A stretch of 64,000 nt of DNA from Clostridium lundense DSM 17049 (GCF_000619945.1 NZ_KK211043.1:229546-293545); one strand, 5' to 3'; numbered from the stretch's first letter, positions 40,183 through 50,077 are shown. Notes: a model not told the origin generated them from the sequence alone. Program-made: numbers and translations.

Positions 40183-41013
40183 TTGTCGATTTACATGGAT
40201 GTACCAAAGGAAATAGAAGAAAAAATTTCTCCATATATACAAAAAGGTGAAAATATAAAATTCATAAATATTAAGTATAATGATAAGATTTATAAGGAAA
40301 TACAATTTAGGAAAAAGGCTTTTGGAAGAGGAAATTATATATTAAAGGGAATTTTATATCTTTCAGAAGAAAATGAAGTAGTTAAAAGTGGACCTATAGT
40401 ACAAGAGTTGGGAAAGCTATCCTTTCATTATAAAAATATATTTGACAGAGATAATAGATTTTCCTTAATATCTACGCATGAAGATGAAGGAGCTATTAAA
40501 AGACAAGAAGATGACTTCCAAAAGGCTATTAATGCTATAAATCTTTTAAAGGATGATATTAACTTTGACATTGAAAAAATGAAAAGTATTATTCAAAAAG
40601 TTATTTCTATAAGAAAACAAAAGAATGAGAGCATTGAAAAAATTATAAAATTAGAAGAAGTATTGAAAAGTAAAAACTATGTTTTTGGTGAAGAAATGTT
40701 TTCAAAATCTTATTCTATTTTTGAAGATATACTAAGGGAAAATTTTAAAAGTATTAGATTAATATATTCTACTAATGAATATTATGATGAAATCAAAAGA
40801 GAATGTACTAAGAAAAAGAGAGGACTTTCAATAAGATTTAATTTGAAAATAAAAGAGAGTTTTTACAAGTTGGATTATGTTCTAGGTTATTTTAAAAAAA
40901 TAATAAAAACTTATAGTAATATAGTAGATTTTAATGAAAATAGTTATATTAAATTTATAAGAAATAAACATAATGAAATAATAAAAGAAAACTTAAATGG
41001 ACTAAGAGGATAA
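40183..41013 (+). CDS. Protein of unknown function, helical
   Basis: A 276-residue protein that I do not recognise. It starts at TTG 40183 behind GGGGTGA; an ATG at 40195 is an alternative. No signal peptide or membrane segment is visible. The first ~100 residues look beta-rich (FINIKYNDKIYKEIQF, GNYILKGILYLSEENEV). The rest is helical with charged coiled-coil-like stretches (EDDFQKAINAINLLKDDINFDIEKMKSIIQKVISIRKQ). The C-terminus is strongly basic. It is the last gene of the U32-mutS2-DUF523 run. Confidence 0.6.
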   Translation: MSIYMDVPKEIEEKISPYIQKGENIKFINIKYNDKIYKEIQFRKKAFGRGNYILKGILYLSEENEVVKSGPIVQELGKLSFHYKNIFDRDNRFSLISTHEDEGAIKRQEDDFQKAINAINLLKDDINFDIEKMKSIIQKVISIRKQKNESIEKIIKLEEVLKSKNYVFGEEMFSKSYSIFEDILRENFKSIRLIYSTNEYYDEIKRECTKKKRGLSIRFNLKIKESFYKLDYVLGYFKKIIKTYSNIVDFNENSYIKFIRNKHNEIIKENLNGLRG

Positions 41014-41044
41014 TATATAAATAATAAATAATAAGGAATGAAAA

Positions 41045-41086
41045 TTGATAAACCATATGATTTTAAAAAATCATATGGTTTATCAA
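41045..41086. terminator. Perfect 20-bp inverted repeat between convergent genes
   Basis: The left arm starts TTGATAAACCATATG and the right arm ends CATATGGTTTATCAA; all 20 pairs match around a two-base AA loop. Position suits a terminator for the unknown gene, yet the T-run is missing. Confidence 0.55.
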
Positions 41087-41140
41087 TAATCTGAGCTTAC
41101 TTTAAGAATTAAGAGCTTTTCTTACAAGAAAAGCATCTTT

Positions 41141-41194
41141 ATCTGTACTCTGTTATCTGTCATCTGTACCCTGAAAAAGTGCCTTGCACTTTTT
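41141..41194 (-). repeat. ACAGAG repeat plus GC-CTT-GC hairpin, speA terminator
   Basis: AAAAAGTGC, loop CTT, GCACTTTTT (41174-41194) is a perfect 9-bp stem; on the minus strand it begins inside the speA stop codon and ends in TTTTT, so it should terminate speA. The adjoining 41141-41173 carries the same ACAGAG/GACAGAT words as 690-781 and 5159-5179. Confidence 0.65.
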
Positions 41195-42653
41195 ATTTTA
41201 CTACTTTTATATAATTAACCTCGGGATCTTCTGTACCTTGAACATAAAGACCAGTTTCTTTTAATCTTTGAACATAGTCTATTATTTCATTAGTTATTGT
41301 TTCACCAGGACAAAGTATTGGAATTCCTGGTGGGTATGCCATTAAGAATTCTCCACTGATTTTTCCTATACTTTCTTTTAATGATACACAAACTTTTTCG
41401 CTATTAAAAGCTTCTCTAGGAATTTTAACCTGACTTGGTATATTAGGAATATCAATAAAGTCAGCTTTTTTATTTCCTTTACCATAAAAGTCTTGACTAA
41501 TTTCTTTTAATGCTTTTAATAAGGCATCAATATTTTCTTTAGTATCTCCAAAGGAGCCTACTGCTAATACATTATATAGATCAGACATCTCCATTTGAAT
41601 ATGATATTTATTAGATAAAATCATATCTAAATCGTATCCTGTTATGCCTAAGTCTCTACAAGTTATAGTTATTTTAGTAGGATCAAGTGCATATACACCA
41701 GGTTCTCCTAAAATTTCTTCACCAAAACAATAAAAACCAGGAATTTTATTTATCTCTTCACGTGCATAATTTGCTAATGAAATAGCCTTGTCTAATAGTT
41801 CACGTCCATGAAGGGCTATCTGTCTTCTTGCACAATCTAAGGATGCCATTAAAATATAAGAAGGTGATGTGGTTTGCAATAAATTTAATATTTGCTGTAC
41901 CCTATGAACATCAACTCTTTTGGAACGAACTTGAAGTAGTGAACATTGAGTTAAAGCACCTATAATTTTATGAGTACTTTGAGCACAAATATCAGCTCCA
42001 GCTTCCATTCCGGACATTGGTAATTTAGCATTAAAGCCAAGATGTGGACCATGAGCTTCGTCAACTATTAATGGTATATCATAACTGTGAACTATATCAG
42101 CTATTCTTTTTATATCTGTAGCAACACCATAATAAGTTGGATTTATAATTAACACTGCTTTAGCATCTGGATTAGCTTTTAAAGTTTTCTCTACGGTTTC
42201 AGGAGTTACTCCATGAGCAATACCTACCCTTTTGTCCAACTCTGGCTGCATATAAACAGGAGTTGCTCCGCTTAAAATTACTCCAGCAGTTACAGATTTA
42301 TGAACATTTCTTGGAATAATTATTTTGTCACCAGCACTAACTACAGACATAATCATTGCCTGAATAGCACCAGAAGTACCATGAATAGAGAAAAAGGTAG
42401 CATCTGCACCATAAGCATCAGCAGCTAGTTGTTGCGCTTTTTTTATAGGACCTGTAGGATGATGTAAACTGTCTACTAATTTAAAAACAGTAACATCAAT
42501 TTTAAAAGGATTTTCTCCTATAAAACTTCTAAATTCTTCATCCATTCCTTCTCCTTTTTTATGACCAGGTACGTGAAAAGGAATAGTTTCTCTATCAACA
42601 TATTCTTTTAAAGCATCGAATAATGGAGTTTCATTTTGATCTAATTTATACAC
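41193..42653 (-). CDS. speA: Orn/Lys/Arg decarboxylase family, likely arginine decarboxylase
   Basis: A fold-type I PLP decarboxylase of about 486 residues from GTG 42653 (MYKLDQNETPLFDALKEYV); the frame extends to GTG 42665, which overlaps its AGAAGG site. Motifs: PFHVPGHKKGEG, FSIHGTSGAIQAMIMSV, LIVDEAHGPHLGF and STHKIIGALTQCSLLQ with the Schiff-base Lys. A C-terminal AYPPGIPILCPGE segment follows. The size matches Bacillus SpeA (490 residues) rather than the ~710-residue inducible enterobacterial enzymes, so it lacks the N-terminal wing domain. It would make agmatine for polyamines, or cadaverine if it is a lysine enzyme. Confidence 0.88.
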   Translation of the reverse strand: MYKLDQNETPLFDALKEYVDRETIPFHVPGHKKGEGMDEEFRSFIGENPFKIDVTVFKLVDSLHHPTGPIKKAQQLAADAYGADATFFSIHGTSGAIQAMIMSVVSAGDKIIIPRNVHKSVTAGVILSGATPVYMQPELDKRVGIAHGVTPETVEKTLKANPDAKAVLIINPTYYGVATDIKRIADIVHSYDIPLIVDEAHGPHLGFNAKLPMSGMEAGADICAQSTHKIIGALTQCSLLQVRSKRVDVHRVQQILNLLQTTSPSYILMASLDCARRQIALHGRELLDKAISLANYAREEINKIPGFYCFGEEILGEPGVYALDPTKITITCRDLGITGYDLDMILSNKYHIQMEMSDLYNVLAVGSFGDTKENIDALLKALKEISQDFYGKGNKKADFIDIPNIPSQVKIPREAFNSEKVCVSLKESIGKISGEFLMAYPPGIPILCPGETITNEIIDYVQRLKETGLYVQGTEDPEVNYIKVVK

Positions 42654-42665
42654 CTTGATAAACAC

Positions 42666-43091
42666 CTTCTTTCACAAATTTATACCCGTGAAACTATGAA
42701 AAATCAATGGTTCCCGTGGACTTTGTCTTAAAACAATATCATTATAAAGTAAATGTTAGGTAATTGCAATATATATTAGAAATATTTTTTACTATAGGAA
42801 TCTTAAATGATAAATAACAAAAATTTCCGAAAAGTTAAGCAGAATTTTAATTTTATATTTTTCGTAATATTAATAGAGAAAAATTATCTATATCTATTAT
42901 TTATTATTTATTTTTTATTATTTATAAATTACTATACTTTAGTGTATGTATTATTGATTTTTTTATATATTTATTAATAAAATATTTATGTAGGTTTTTG
43001 TAAGGTATATTATATTTGTAGATTTTTACAATATAACCATAGTATAATATGTTTATGCATATATAAATGTTAACTGTAAGGGGGATATAAA
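42666..43091. other. 426-base AT-rich divergent intergenic region
   Basis: It separates speA from the phosphoglucomutase gene. Near speA the minus-strand leader has TCCACGGGA and, 23 bases on, TTTCACGGGTATAAATTTGTGAAA, a short hairpin next to the ribosome site. The rest is extremely AT-rich. I see no gene and no confident promoter pair, although TATAAT occurs at about 43042. Confidence 0.5.
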
Positions 43092-44816
43092 ATGAATTAT
43101 AAAGACAAATATTTTCTTTGGTTAAATTCACAATTTGTAGATGAAGATTCAAAAAGAGAATTAAATAATATTTCTGATGAAAAGGAAATTGAGGATAGGT
43201 TTTATAGAGAATTAGAATTTGGAACTGGTGGACTAAGAGGTATAATAGGTGTTGGTAGTAATAGAATGAATATTTATACTGTAGGAAAAGCTACTCAAGG
43301 TTTAGCAGATTATTTAAATTATCAGTATGAAAACAACACATCTGTTGCTATAGCTTATGATTCTAGAATAATGTCTAAAGAATTTGCTCAGGCTGCTGCA
43401 GAAGTATTAGCTGCTAATGGGATAAAAGTAAATATATTTGACTCTTTACGTCCTACACCAATGCTTTCTTATAGTGTTAGGCATTTAGGCTGTAGTGCAG
43501 GTATTTGCATAACTGCATCTCATAATCCAAAGGAGTACAATGGATATAAGGTCTATGGAGAAGATGGAGGACAAATAACTGATGAATGTGCTAAAAACAT
43601 ATTAAGTTGTATAAAAAATGTGGAAGAATTTAATTCAGTAAAAAAAATAAAATTTCAGAACGGAATGGAAAATGGTTTAATAAGTTATATAAAGGATGAA
43701 GTAGAAAAAGCTTATTATGATAGAGTAAAAGGCTTAGTAATAAGAAAAGATATGGTAAAGAATCATGCTGAGGATTTAAAAATAATATATACACCTATAC
43801 ATGGAAGTGGTAATATACCTGTTAGAAGAGTATTAGGTGAATTAGGATATAAAAATGTATTTGTAGTTAAAGAACAAGAATTACCTGATGGAAGCTTTAA
43901 AACAGCTCCTTATCCTAATCCAGAAATGCCTGAAGTGTTTAATTTAGCTTTAAAAATGGCAGAAAAAGTAAAACCGGATATTATATTTGGTACTGACCCA
44001 GATTGTGATAGAATAGGAGTTGTTGTAAAGGATAATGAGGGCATATATAGGGTACTTACAGGCAATGAAATGGGAACTTTGTTAACCCATTATATTTTAA
44101 TGTCCATGAAAGAGAATAATTCTATACCTAAAAATGGTGTAGTAATAAAAACTATTGTTACTACAGATATGGCAAAGAAAATATGTGAAGATTTTGGTGT
44201 CCATATGTTGGAGGTATTAACTGGCTTTAAATATATAGGAGAAAAGATAAAGGAATTTGAAGAAAATAAAGATTATAAATACATTTTTGGGTTTGAAGAA
44301 AGTTATGGATATTTAATGGGGGACTTTGTAAGAGATAAAGATGCTGTAATAGGGGCTAATATTATTTGTGAAATGGCTTTATATTATAAAAAATTAGGTA
44401 TGAATTTATATGATGCTTTAATTAATATTTATAATAAATATGGATTTTATAAAGAGGAATTAGTTTCAATAGAATCGAAAGGTGTAGAAGGAAAAGAAAA
44501 AATAGATAAAATACTACATTATTTTAGACATTCTATGGCAACTTCATTAAATGGACATAAAATTATTAGAAAGATTGACTATAAATTAGGAATAGATAAG
44601 AATATTTTAAATATAGAAGAAAGTCCTACTGAATTACCTAAATCTAATGTTATTAAATTTATATTTGAGGATAATTCTTGGTTTGTAGTAAGACCATCAG
44701 GAACTGAACCTAAAATCAAAGTTTATTTCTCTGTAATTGGTTCTACCAAAGAGGATGCAGAAAATGAAATGAATAGCTTTAAGGAAGCTGTAATGGCAAT
44801 AATGAAAATAGACTAA
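43092..44816 (+). CDS. pgcA: Phosphoglucomutase/phosphomannomutase family
   Basis: A 574-residue alpha-D-phosphohexomutase, matching the length of Firmicute PgcA. Domain 1 has FGTGGLRGIIGVGSNRMN and the phosphoserine loop CITASHNPKEYNGYK. Domain 2 has the magnesium loop GTDPDCDRIG. Domain 3 has FGFEESYGYLMG, and domain 4 has the phosphate-binding RPSGTEPKIKVYF. It interconverts glucose 6- and 1-phosphate, feeding GalU two genes downstream. It starts the polysaccharide-related plus-strand run; a GGGGG site precedes the ATG. Confidence 0.92.
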   Translation: MNYKDKYFLWLNSQFVDEDSKRELNNISDEKEIEDRFYRELEFGTGGLRGIIGVGSNRMNIYTVGKATQGLADYLNYQYENNTSVAIAYDSRIMSKEFAQAAAEVLAANGIKVNIFDSLRPTPMLSYSVRHLGCSAGICITASHNPKEYNGYKVYGEDGGQITDECAKNILSCIKNVEEFNSVKKIKFQNGMENGLISYIKDEVEKAYYDRVKGLVIRKDMVKNHAEDLKIIYTPIHGSGNIPVRRVLGELGYKNVFVVKEQELPDGSFKTAPYPNPEMPEVFNLALKMAEKVKPDIIFGTDPDCDRIGVVVKDNEGIYRVLTGNEMGTLLTHYILMSMKENNSIPKNGVVIKTIVTTDMAKKICEDFGVHMLEVLTGFKYIGEKIKEFEENKDYKYIFGFEESYGYLMGDFVRDKDAVIGANIICEMALYYKKLGMNLYDALINIYNKYGFYKEELVSIESKGVEGKEKIDKILHYFRHSMATSLNGHKIIRKIDYKLGIDKNILNIEESPTELPKSNVIKFIFEDNSWFVVRPSGTEPKIKVYFSVIGSTKEDAENEMNSFKEAVMAIMKID

Positions 44817-44855
44817 AACATTAACTGTTACTAAAGAATAGGAGAGGATTGCATA

Positions 44856-45938
44856 TTGGATATTAAATCACGTTTTTCAGAAAAATTATCCCAGTTATTA
44901 TTTTTAGAAATTGATGAAAAAAAGGTTAAAAGTATATTTAAACTTCAGACGGATGAAGGAATATATATACCAATTAAATCTGAGGATATAATTAACAAAA
45001 TAAAATCAGGGGAGCAGATGGATAATATACCTGTTAGCTATTTTATAGAATCTATGTTTTTTGTTATGGGTGCAGATAAAGAATTTAGATTTAATGATTT
45101 TTATAAAAAGATAATATTAAATATACCTGAAAGTATCAAATTTATAAAAGGAAAAATATATAAAGCTGTTGATAGTAATCAATATGAAGATGCTTATATA
45201 ATGTTAAAAGGATTAATAGAAATTGAAAAAAATGAAGAAAATTATAGCAAATTAATAATGCTGGGAGATAAATTAAGGAGTTTGGATAAAGTATACAAAG
45301 AAGAAGAACTTAGTATTATAGAGGAAACTAAAGTGAATTTTCCACAGTATGAAATTCCTTATCTATATGAATGTTTAGTAAAGAAAGATGATAAAAAATA
45401 TGATGAAGCTTTATTTGCACTAAATAATTATTTATCCAATGGTGGGGAAGAAACTGGTGATATTACAGAACTTAAAATATCATTAAGAAATGTAGTGAAT
45501 TATGAAGAAGCAAAAGAGATACTTTATGATGATCCTAAGAAAGCATTGTCTCTTTTAATTCCATTATTGGATGAGTTTAATGATGATGCAGTATTATATT
45601 ATTATATTGCTATAGCTTATAGAATTCTAGAGAATTATGAAAAGGCAATATATTATTTAATGGAGGCTGTTAATATAGATAGTAATATGCCCGAAATTGT
45701 AAATGAGTTAGGTATTAACTATGCTTCACTTGGAAATTTTGAAAAAGCTATAGAATTTTTAAGAAAGGCTTTTGAAGTTACAAAGTCAGTAGAAATTTGT
45801 ACCAATATTATAATGTGTTATATAAATTGTGGAAAAATAGAGGAAGGTAAAAAACATTTAGAAATTGCTAAAAAGTTAGATCCAAAAGATGAAATAGTAA
45901 TTCAATTGGACAATATTTTAAACAGTAATAAAAGTTAA
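44856..45938 (+). CDS. TPR-repeat protein
   Basis: A 360-residue cytoplasmic protein starting at TTG behind AGGAGAGG. The C-terminal ~150 residues contain clear tetratricopeptide repeats (DDAVLYYYIAIAYRILENYEKAIYYLMEAVNIDSNMPEIVNELGINYASLGNFEKAIEFLRKAF and onward, ending in a capping helix). The N-terminal half is helical and not recognised. No membrane or signal segment is seen. It sits between the phosphoglucomutase and galU genes, which hints at, but does not prove, a scaffold role in envelope metabolism. Confidence 0.75.
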   Translation: MDIKSRFSEKLSQLLFLEIDEKKVKSIFKLQTDEGIYIPIKSEDIINKIKSGEQMDNIPVSYFIESMFFVMGADKEFRFNDFYKKIILNIPESIKFIKGKIYKAVDSNQYEDAYIMLKGLIEIEKNEENYSKLIMLGDKLRSLDKVYKEEELSIIEETKVNFPQYEIPYLYECLVKKDDKKYDEALFALNNYLSNGGEETGDITELKISLRNVVNYEEAKEILYDDPKKALSLLIPLLDEFNDDAVLYYYIAIAYRILENYEKAIYYLMEAVNIDSNMPEIVNELGINYASLGNFEKAIEFLRKAFEVTKSVEICTNIIMCYINCGKIEEGKKHLEIAKKLDPKDEIVIQLDNILNSNKS

Positions 45939-46022
45939 AAGGAATTTAAAGTAAAGTATAATATTAATAGCATTGTATACATTATATATGGATAATACTG
46001 TTGCTGGAAAGGAGAAAGTCTA

Positions 46023-46892
46023 ATGAAAGTTAAGAAAGCTATAATACCCGCAGCGGGATTAGGAACGAGATTTTTACCAGCTACTAAAGCTCAACCTAAG
46101 GAAATGCTTCCTATAGTTGATAAACCAACTATACAGTACATAATAGAGGAAGCTGTAGCCTCAGGGATAGAAGAAATTTTAATTATAACAGGAAGAAATA
46201 AAAGAGCCATAGAAGATCATTTTGATAAATCCATAGAATTAGAACAGCAGTTGCAAGCAACAGGAAAAGAAGATTTATTAAATATGGTTGAAGACATCTC
46301 CAATATGGCAGATATCTATTATGTAAGACAAAAGGAACCTAGGGGGTTAGGGCATGCTATAAGCTGTGCTAGAACTTTTGTTGGAAATGAGCCCTTTGCA
46401 GTTATGCTTGGTGATGATGTTGTGGATAGTGAAGTGCCCTGCTTAAAACAATTAATTGATTGTTTCAATGAATATAAAACTACCATATTAGGTGTTCAGC
46501 AGGTTTCAAAAGAGGATGTGTATAAATATGGTATAGTAAAAGGAATGCATATAGAAGATAGGATTTATAAAGTAAAGGATCTAATTGAAAAACCAAAGGT
46601 TGAAGAGGCTCCATCTAATATTGCTATACTAGGAAGATACATTATAACACCTCAAATATTTGATGTACTTCAAAATACAAGCCCTGGTAAAGGTGGAGAA
46701 ATTCAATTAACTGATGCATTAAGAACTTTAGTTAATCAAGAAGCAATATATGCTTATGAGTTTCAAGGAAGAAGATACGATGTAGGAGATAAATTGGGAT
46801 TTTTACAGGCTACTGTAGAGTTTGCATTAAAAAGAGAAGATTTAAGAGAGCAATTTATGAATTATTTGTTAAAATTACAGGACAATATTTAA
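46023..46892 (+). CDS. galU: UTP-glucose-1-phosphate uridylyltransferase
   Basis: A 289-residue nucleotidyltransferase that makes UDP-glucose. The N-terminal signature is AIIPAAGLGTRFLPATKAQPKEMLPIVDKP with the UTP loop and catalytic Lys. EAVASGIEEILIITGRNKRAIEDHFD, QKEPRGLGHAISCA, FAVMLGDDVVD (metal Asp) and PGKGGEIQLTDAL are all typical. Length is normal. AAAGGAG precedes the ATG, and a terminator follows, so it ends the pgcA-TPR-galU unit. Confidence 0.96.
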   Translation: MKVKKAIIPAAGLGTRFLPATKAQPKEMLPIVDKPTIQYIIEEAVASGIEEILIITGRNKRAIEDHFDKSIELEQQLQATGKEDLLNMVEDISNMADIYYVRQKEPRGLGHAISCARTFVGNEPFAVMLGDDVVDSEVPCLKQLIDCFNEYKTTILGVQQVSKEDVYKYGIVKGMHIEDRIYKVKDLIEKPKVEEAPSNIAILGRYIITPQIFDVLQNTSPGKGGEIQLTDALRTLVNQEAIYAYEFQGRRYDVGDKLGFLQATVEFALKREDLREQFMNYLLKLQDNI

Positions 46893-46929
46893 AATAAATA
46901 CAGCTGAGATGCTTATGAAGAGATTAAGA

Positions 46930-46970
46930 AATTCAACCCCAGGCATTTATCAAGGGGTTGAATTTTTATT
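46930..46970 (+). terminator. Terminator after galU
   Basis: ATTCAACCCC pairs with GGGGTTGAAT across a 13-base loop, followed by TTTTATTT. Confidence 0.85.
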
Positions 46971-47061
46971 TAACATGTAAATACTCTATATTTTTTATGT
47001 CTTATATGTTAAACTTTTGTTATGTAAAAGGAAGCCTGCTTATTGAATATTTTCTTAAATG

Positions 47062-47089
47062 TTGTAAAATTATTAAAGTAACGTAATAT
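47062..47089 (+). promoter_or_regulatory. Possible sigma-A promoter of the main polysaccharide operon
   Basis: TTGTAA (47062-47067), 16-base spacer, TAATAT (47084-47089), 27 bases before the dehydratase start. Confidence 0.45.
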
Positions 47090-47115
47090 TATTTTGTTTC
47101 TAGGATGTGATAATA

Positions 47116-48957
47116 ATGGAAAAAGATAAAAAGCTAATATTATATGATGTTATATTAGTGGTTTTATCACTTTATGTAGCCTTGCTATTAAGATTAGATT
47201 TTAGAATACCAATAGAATATATGGAGTTTTTTAAGCTTTCGATTATCCCTGCGATTATTATAACTTTATTTTTCAATAAGATTTTTCATTTGTATGATAG
47301 TATATGGAAATATGCATCTATAGAAGAATTAATGTCTATAATTTATTCTATATCATTATCTAATGTAGTTATTTTAATGTATAGTTATTTTATAAACTAT
47401 AGACTATTGGAAACAAGATATATTAGATTTCCTTATGGTGTGCATATAATATTTTGGTTGCTATCAGTAGTATCATTAGGGGGTACAAGATTCTTATATA
47501 GGGTTGTAGACGAAGTTAATACAGATAAAAATTCTGATAAAAAGAAGAAAAAATTATTGATAATAGGTGCAGGAGATGCAGCAGCACTACTTATAAAGGA
47601 AATTAAAAAAAGTAATAATTTAAACTATGATATAGTGGGATTAATAGATGATGACTTGCATAAGCGAGGCAAGCATATAAGTGGAGCTAAAGTAATTGGT
47701 GGAAGAGAAAGTATTGTAGGTATATGCGAAGAAAGAGGAGTGGAAGAAATAATTTTAGCTATTCCTTCAGCAGATGTATGGACTAAAAGAAGCATAATAA
47801 ATATATGCAAAAATACTAATGCTAAATTAAAAACTCTTCCTGGTATCTATGAAATAATAGATAGCAAAGTTAGCATGAATAAAATCAGAGATGTAAATAT
47901 AGAGGATTTATTAGGAAGAGAAGAAGTGAAATTAAATAGTGATAATATAAATAAGTACATTAAGGATAAAACTATCTTGGTTACCGGTGGAGGAGGTTCT
48001 ATCGGGTCAGAGCTTTGTAGACAAATATCTAGATTTAATCCTAAAAAACTTCTTATATTAGATATATATGAAAACAATGCTTATGATCTACAAATGGAGT
48101 TAAACTATAATCATCCTAATTTGAACAAAGAAGTTATAATTGCTTCAATCAGAGATGAAAAAAGATTAAGTGATGTATTTGAAAAATATAAACCAGATGT
48201 AGTTTTCCATGCCGCAGCACATAAACATGTTCCACTTATGGAGGATAACCCAGTAGAAGCTATTAAAAATAATATAATTGGAACTTACAATGTAGTAAAA
48301 TGTAGTCATGAATTTGGAGTGGAAAAGTTTGTACAGATAAGTACAGATAAGGCAGTAAATCCAACTAATGTTATGGGAGCTACCAAAAGATTTTGTGAAA
48401 TAATAATACAGGCATTTGATACAATAAGTAATACAGAATATGTAGCGGTAAGATTTGGTAATGTTTTAGGAAGTAATGGCTCTGTTATACCATTATTTAA
48501 AAAGCAAATAGCTCATGGAGGACCTGTTACTGTAACGCATCCAGAAATTAATAGATATTTTATGACTATACCAGAAGCGGCTCAATTAGTTATACAAGCT
48601 GGAGCTATGGCTCATGGTGGAGAAATTTTCGTTTTAGATATGGGTGAGCCAGTGAAGATAGCAGATTTGGCTAAAGATTTAATAAGACTTTCAGGATATC
48701 AGCCTGATGTAGATATAAAAATTGAGTATACTGGATTAAGACCAGGGGAAAAATTATATGAAGAGCTATTAATGAATGAGATTGCATTGACTTCTACGGA
48801 TCATGATAAGATATATATAGAAAAACCAGCGGATAACAGTATAGAATTTGTAGAAAAATCTATAAATGAATTTAGAGAAGTAATTTACAAAGATAAAGAA
48901 GAGATATTTAAATTGATTCAAAAGAAGGTTCCTACGTACACTAGAAAAATTAATTAA
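47116..48957 (+). CDS. WbpM/CapD-like membrane nucleotide-sugar 4,6-dehydratase
   Basis: A 613-residue protein from ATG 47116; GTG 47107 lies too near the AGGA site. About four membrane helices occupy residues ~10-125. A first Rossmann domain (LLIIGAGDAAALLIKEIKKS, ~145-270) follows, then the extended SDR catalytic domain (ILVTGGGGSIGSELCRQISRF, FHAAAHKHVPLMEDNP, KFVQISTDKAVNPTNVMGATKR). In place of the SDR Tyr-x3-Lys it has Met-x3-Lys, as in the WbpM/PglF family. Such enzymes turn UDP-GlcNAc into UDP-4-keto-6-deoxy sugars at the membrane. It opens the gene run whose products make amino-sugar nucleotides. Confidence 0.92.
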   Translation: MEKDKKLILYDVILVVLSLYVALLLRLDFRIPIEYMEFFKLSIIPAIIITLFFNKIFHLYDSIWKYASIEELMSIIYSISLSNVVILMYSYFINYRLLETRYIRFPYGVHIIFWLLSVVSLGGTRFLYRVVDEVNTDKNSDKKKKKLLIIGAGDAAALLIKEIKKSNNLNYDIVGLIDDDLHKRGKHISGAKVIGGRESIVGICEERGVEEIILAIPSADVWTKRSIINICKNTNAKLKTLPGIYEIIDSKVSMNKIRDVNIEDLLGREEVKLNSDNINKYIKDKTILVTGGGGSIGSELCRQISRFNPKKLLILDIYENNAYDLQMELNYNHPNLNKEVIIASIRDEKRLSDVFEKYKPDVVFHAAAHKHVPLMEDNPVEAIKNNIIGTYNVVKCSHEFGVEKFVQISTDKAVNPTNVMGATKRFCEIIIQAFDTISNTEYVAVRFGNVLGSNGSVIPLFKKQIAHGGPVTVTHPEINRYFMTIPEAAQLVIQAGAMAHGGEIFVLDMGEPVKIADLAKDLIRLSGYQPDVDIKIEYTGLRPGEKLYEELLMNEIALTSTDHDKIYIEKPADNSIEFVEKSINEFREVIYKDKEEIFKLIQKKVPTYTRKIN

Positions 48958-48973
48958 AGGAGAGAGATAATAA

Positions 48974-50077
48974 ATGAAAGTAGACTTACTAGATTTAAAG
49001 GTACAGTATGGTAATATACAAAAGGAAATAGATAAAGCTATTAAAGACGTATTAGAATCTACTCATTTTATAATGGGACCTAATGTGAAAGAATTAGAAA
49101 AAGAAATTGCAGAATTTACAGGAGTAAAGCATGCTATAGCTGTAGCTAATGGTACAGATGCATTAATGCTTTCTCTAAAAGCTTTAGGAGTGGGACCAGG
49201 AGACGAAGTAATAACTACTCCATTCACTTTCTTTGCTTCAGCTGAGACAACTTCAGTATTAGGAGCAACACCTGTTTTTGTTGATATAGATAAAAACACT
49301 TTATGTATAGATCCAGATAAAATAGAAGAGAAAATAACAGAAAAGACAAAGGCTATAATTCCAGTACACATATTTGGACAAATGTGTAAGATGGATAAAA
49401 TAATGGACATTGCAAATAAATATAATATACCTGTAATAGAAGATGCTTGCCAAGCTATAGGATCAGAATACAAAGGAAAGAAAGCAGGAAGCATAGGAAA
49501 AGCAGGAACTTATTCATTTTTTCCAACAAAGAACTTAGGCTGCTATGGAGATGGCGGTATGATAGTTACTAATGATGATGAACTAGCAGAAAAAATGAGA
49601 TTATTAAGAGTTCATGGAAGTAAAAAGAAATATCATCATGAAGTAATAGGATATAATAGCAGATTAGATGAAATACAAGCAGCTATACTTAGAGTGAAAT
49701 TAAGGTATTTAAGGGAATGGAATAAGTTAAGATATGAAAAAGCACATATTTATAATGAATTATTAAAAGATACAGATATTATTCTTCCATATGAAGATAA
49801 GGATTGTACACATATTTATCATCAATATGTTATTAGAACTAAGAATAGAGATGAATTTGTGGAATACTTAAAAGAAAATGGTGTTTCTACAGCGATTTAT
49901 TATCCAGTACCTGTTCAAATGTTAGATGTATATAAATATTTAGGATACAAAGAAGGAGATTTACCTGTAGCAGAGGAAACTTGTAAATTAACTTTTGCAC
50001 TACCTATGTACCCTGAAATTGAAAAAGATCAGCAGGAATATGTAGTTAATTGCATGAAAAAGTTTTTACAAAGATAA
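48974..50077 (+). CDS. DegT/DnrJ/EryC1/StrS sugar aminotransferase (WbpE-like)
   Basis: A 367-residue PLP aminotransferase of sugar nucleotides. It begins VDLLDLKVQYGNIQKEIDKAI, with HAIAVANGTDALMLSLKALGVGPGDEVITTPFTF (cofactor and substrate site), VIEDACQAIGSEYKGKKAGSIG, and the Schiff-base Lys186 in SFFPTKNLGCYGDGG. LRVHGSKKKYHHEVIGYNSRLDEIQAAILRVKL is typical. Given the neighbouring dehydrogenase, Gfo/Idh enzyme and acetyltransferase, the 3-keto sugar of the WbpE reaction is the likely substrate. A 4-keto product of the upstream dehydratase is the alternative. Confidence 0.92.
   Translation: MKVDLLDLKVQYGNIQKEIDKAIKDVLESTHFIMGPNVKELEKEIAEFTGVKHAIAVANGTDALMLSLKALGVGPGDEVITTPFTFFASAETTSVLGATPVFVDIDKNTLCIDPDKIEEKITEKTKAIIPVHIFGQMCKMDKIMDIANKYNIPVIEDACQAIGSEYKGKKAGSIGKAGTYSFFPTKNLGCYGDGGMIVTNDDELAEKMRLLRVHGSKKKYHHEVIGYNSRLDEIQAAILRVKLRYLREWNKLRYEKAHIYNELLKDTDIILPYEDKDCTHIYHQYVIRTKNRDEFVEYLKENGVSTAIYYPVPVQMLDVYKYLGYKEGDLPVAEETCKLTFALPMYPEIEKDQQEYVVNCMKKFLQR

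Noticed and set aside
42666..42760. Guanidine-II riboswitch before speA
   Set aside because: The ACGG words are not enclosed by the symmetrical stems that define that class.
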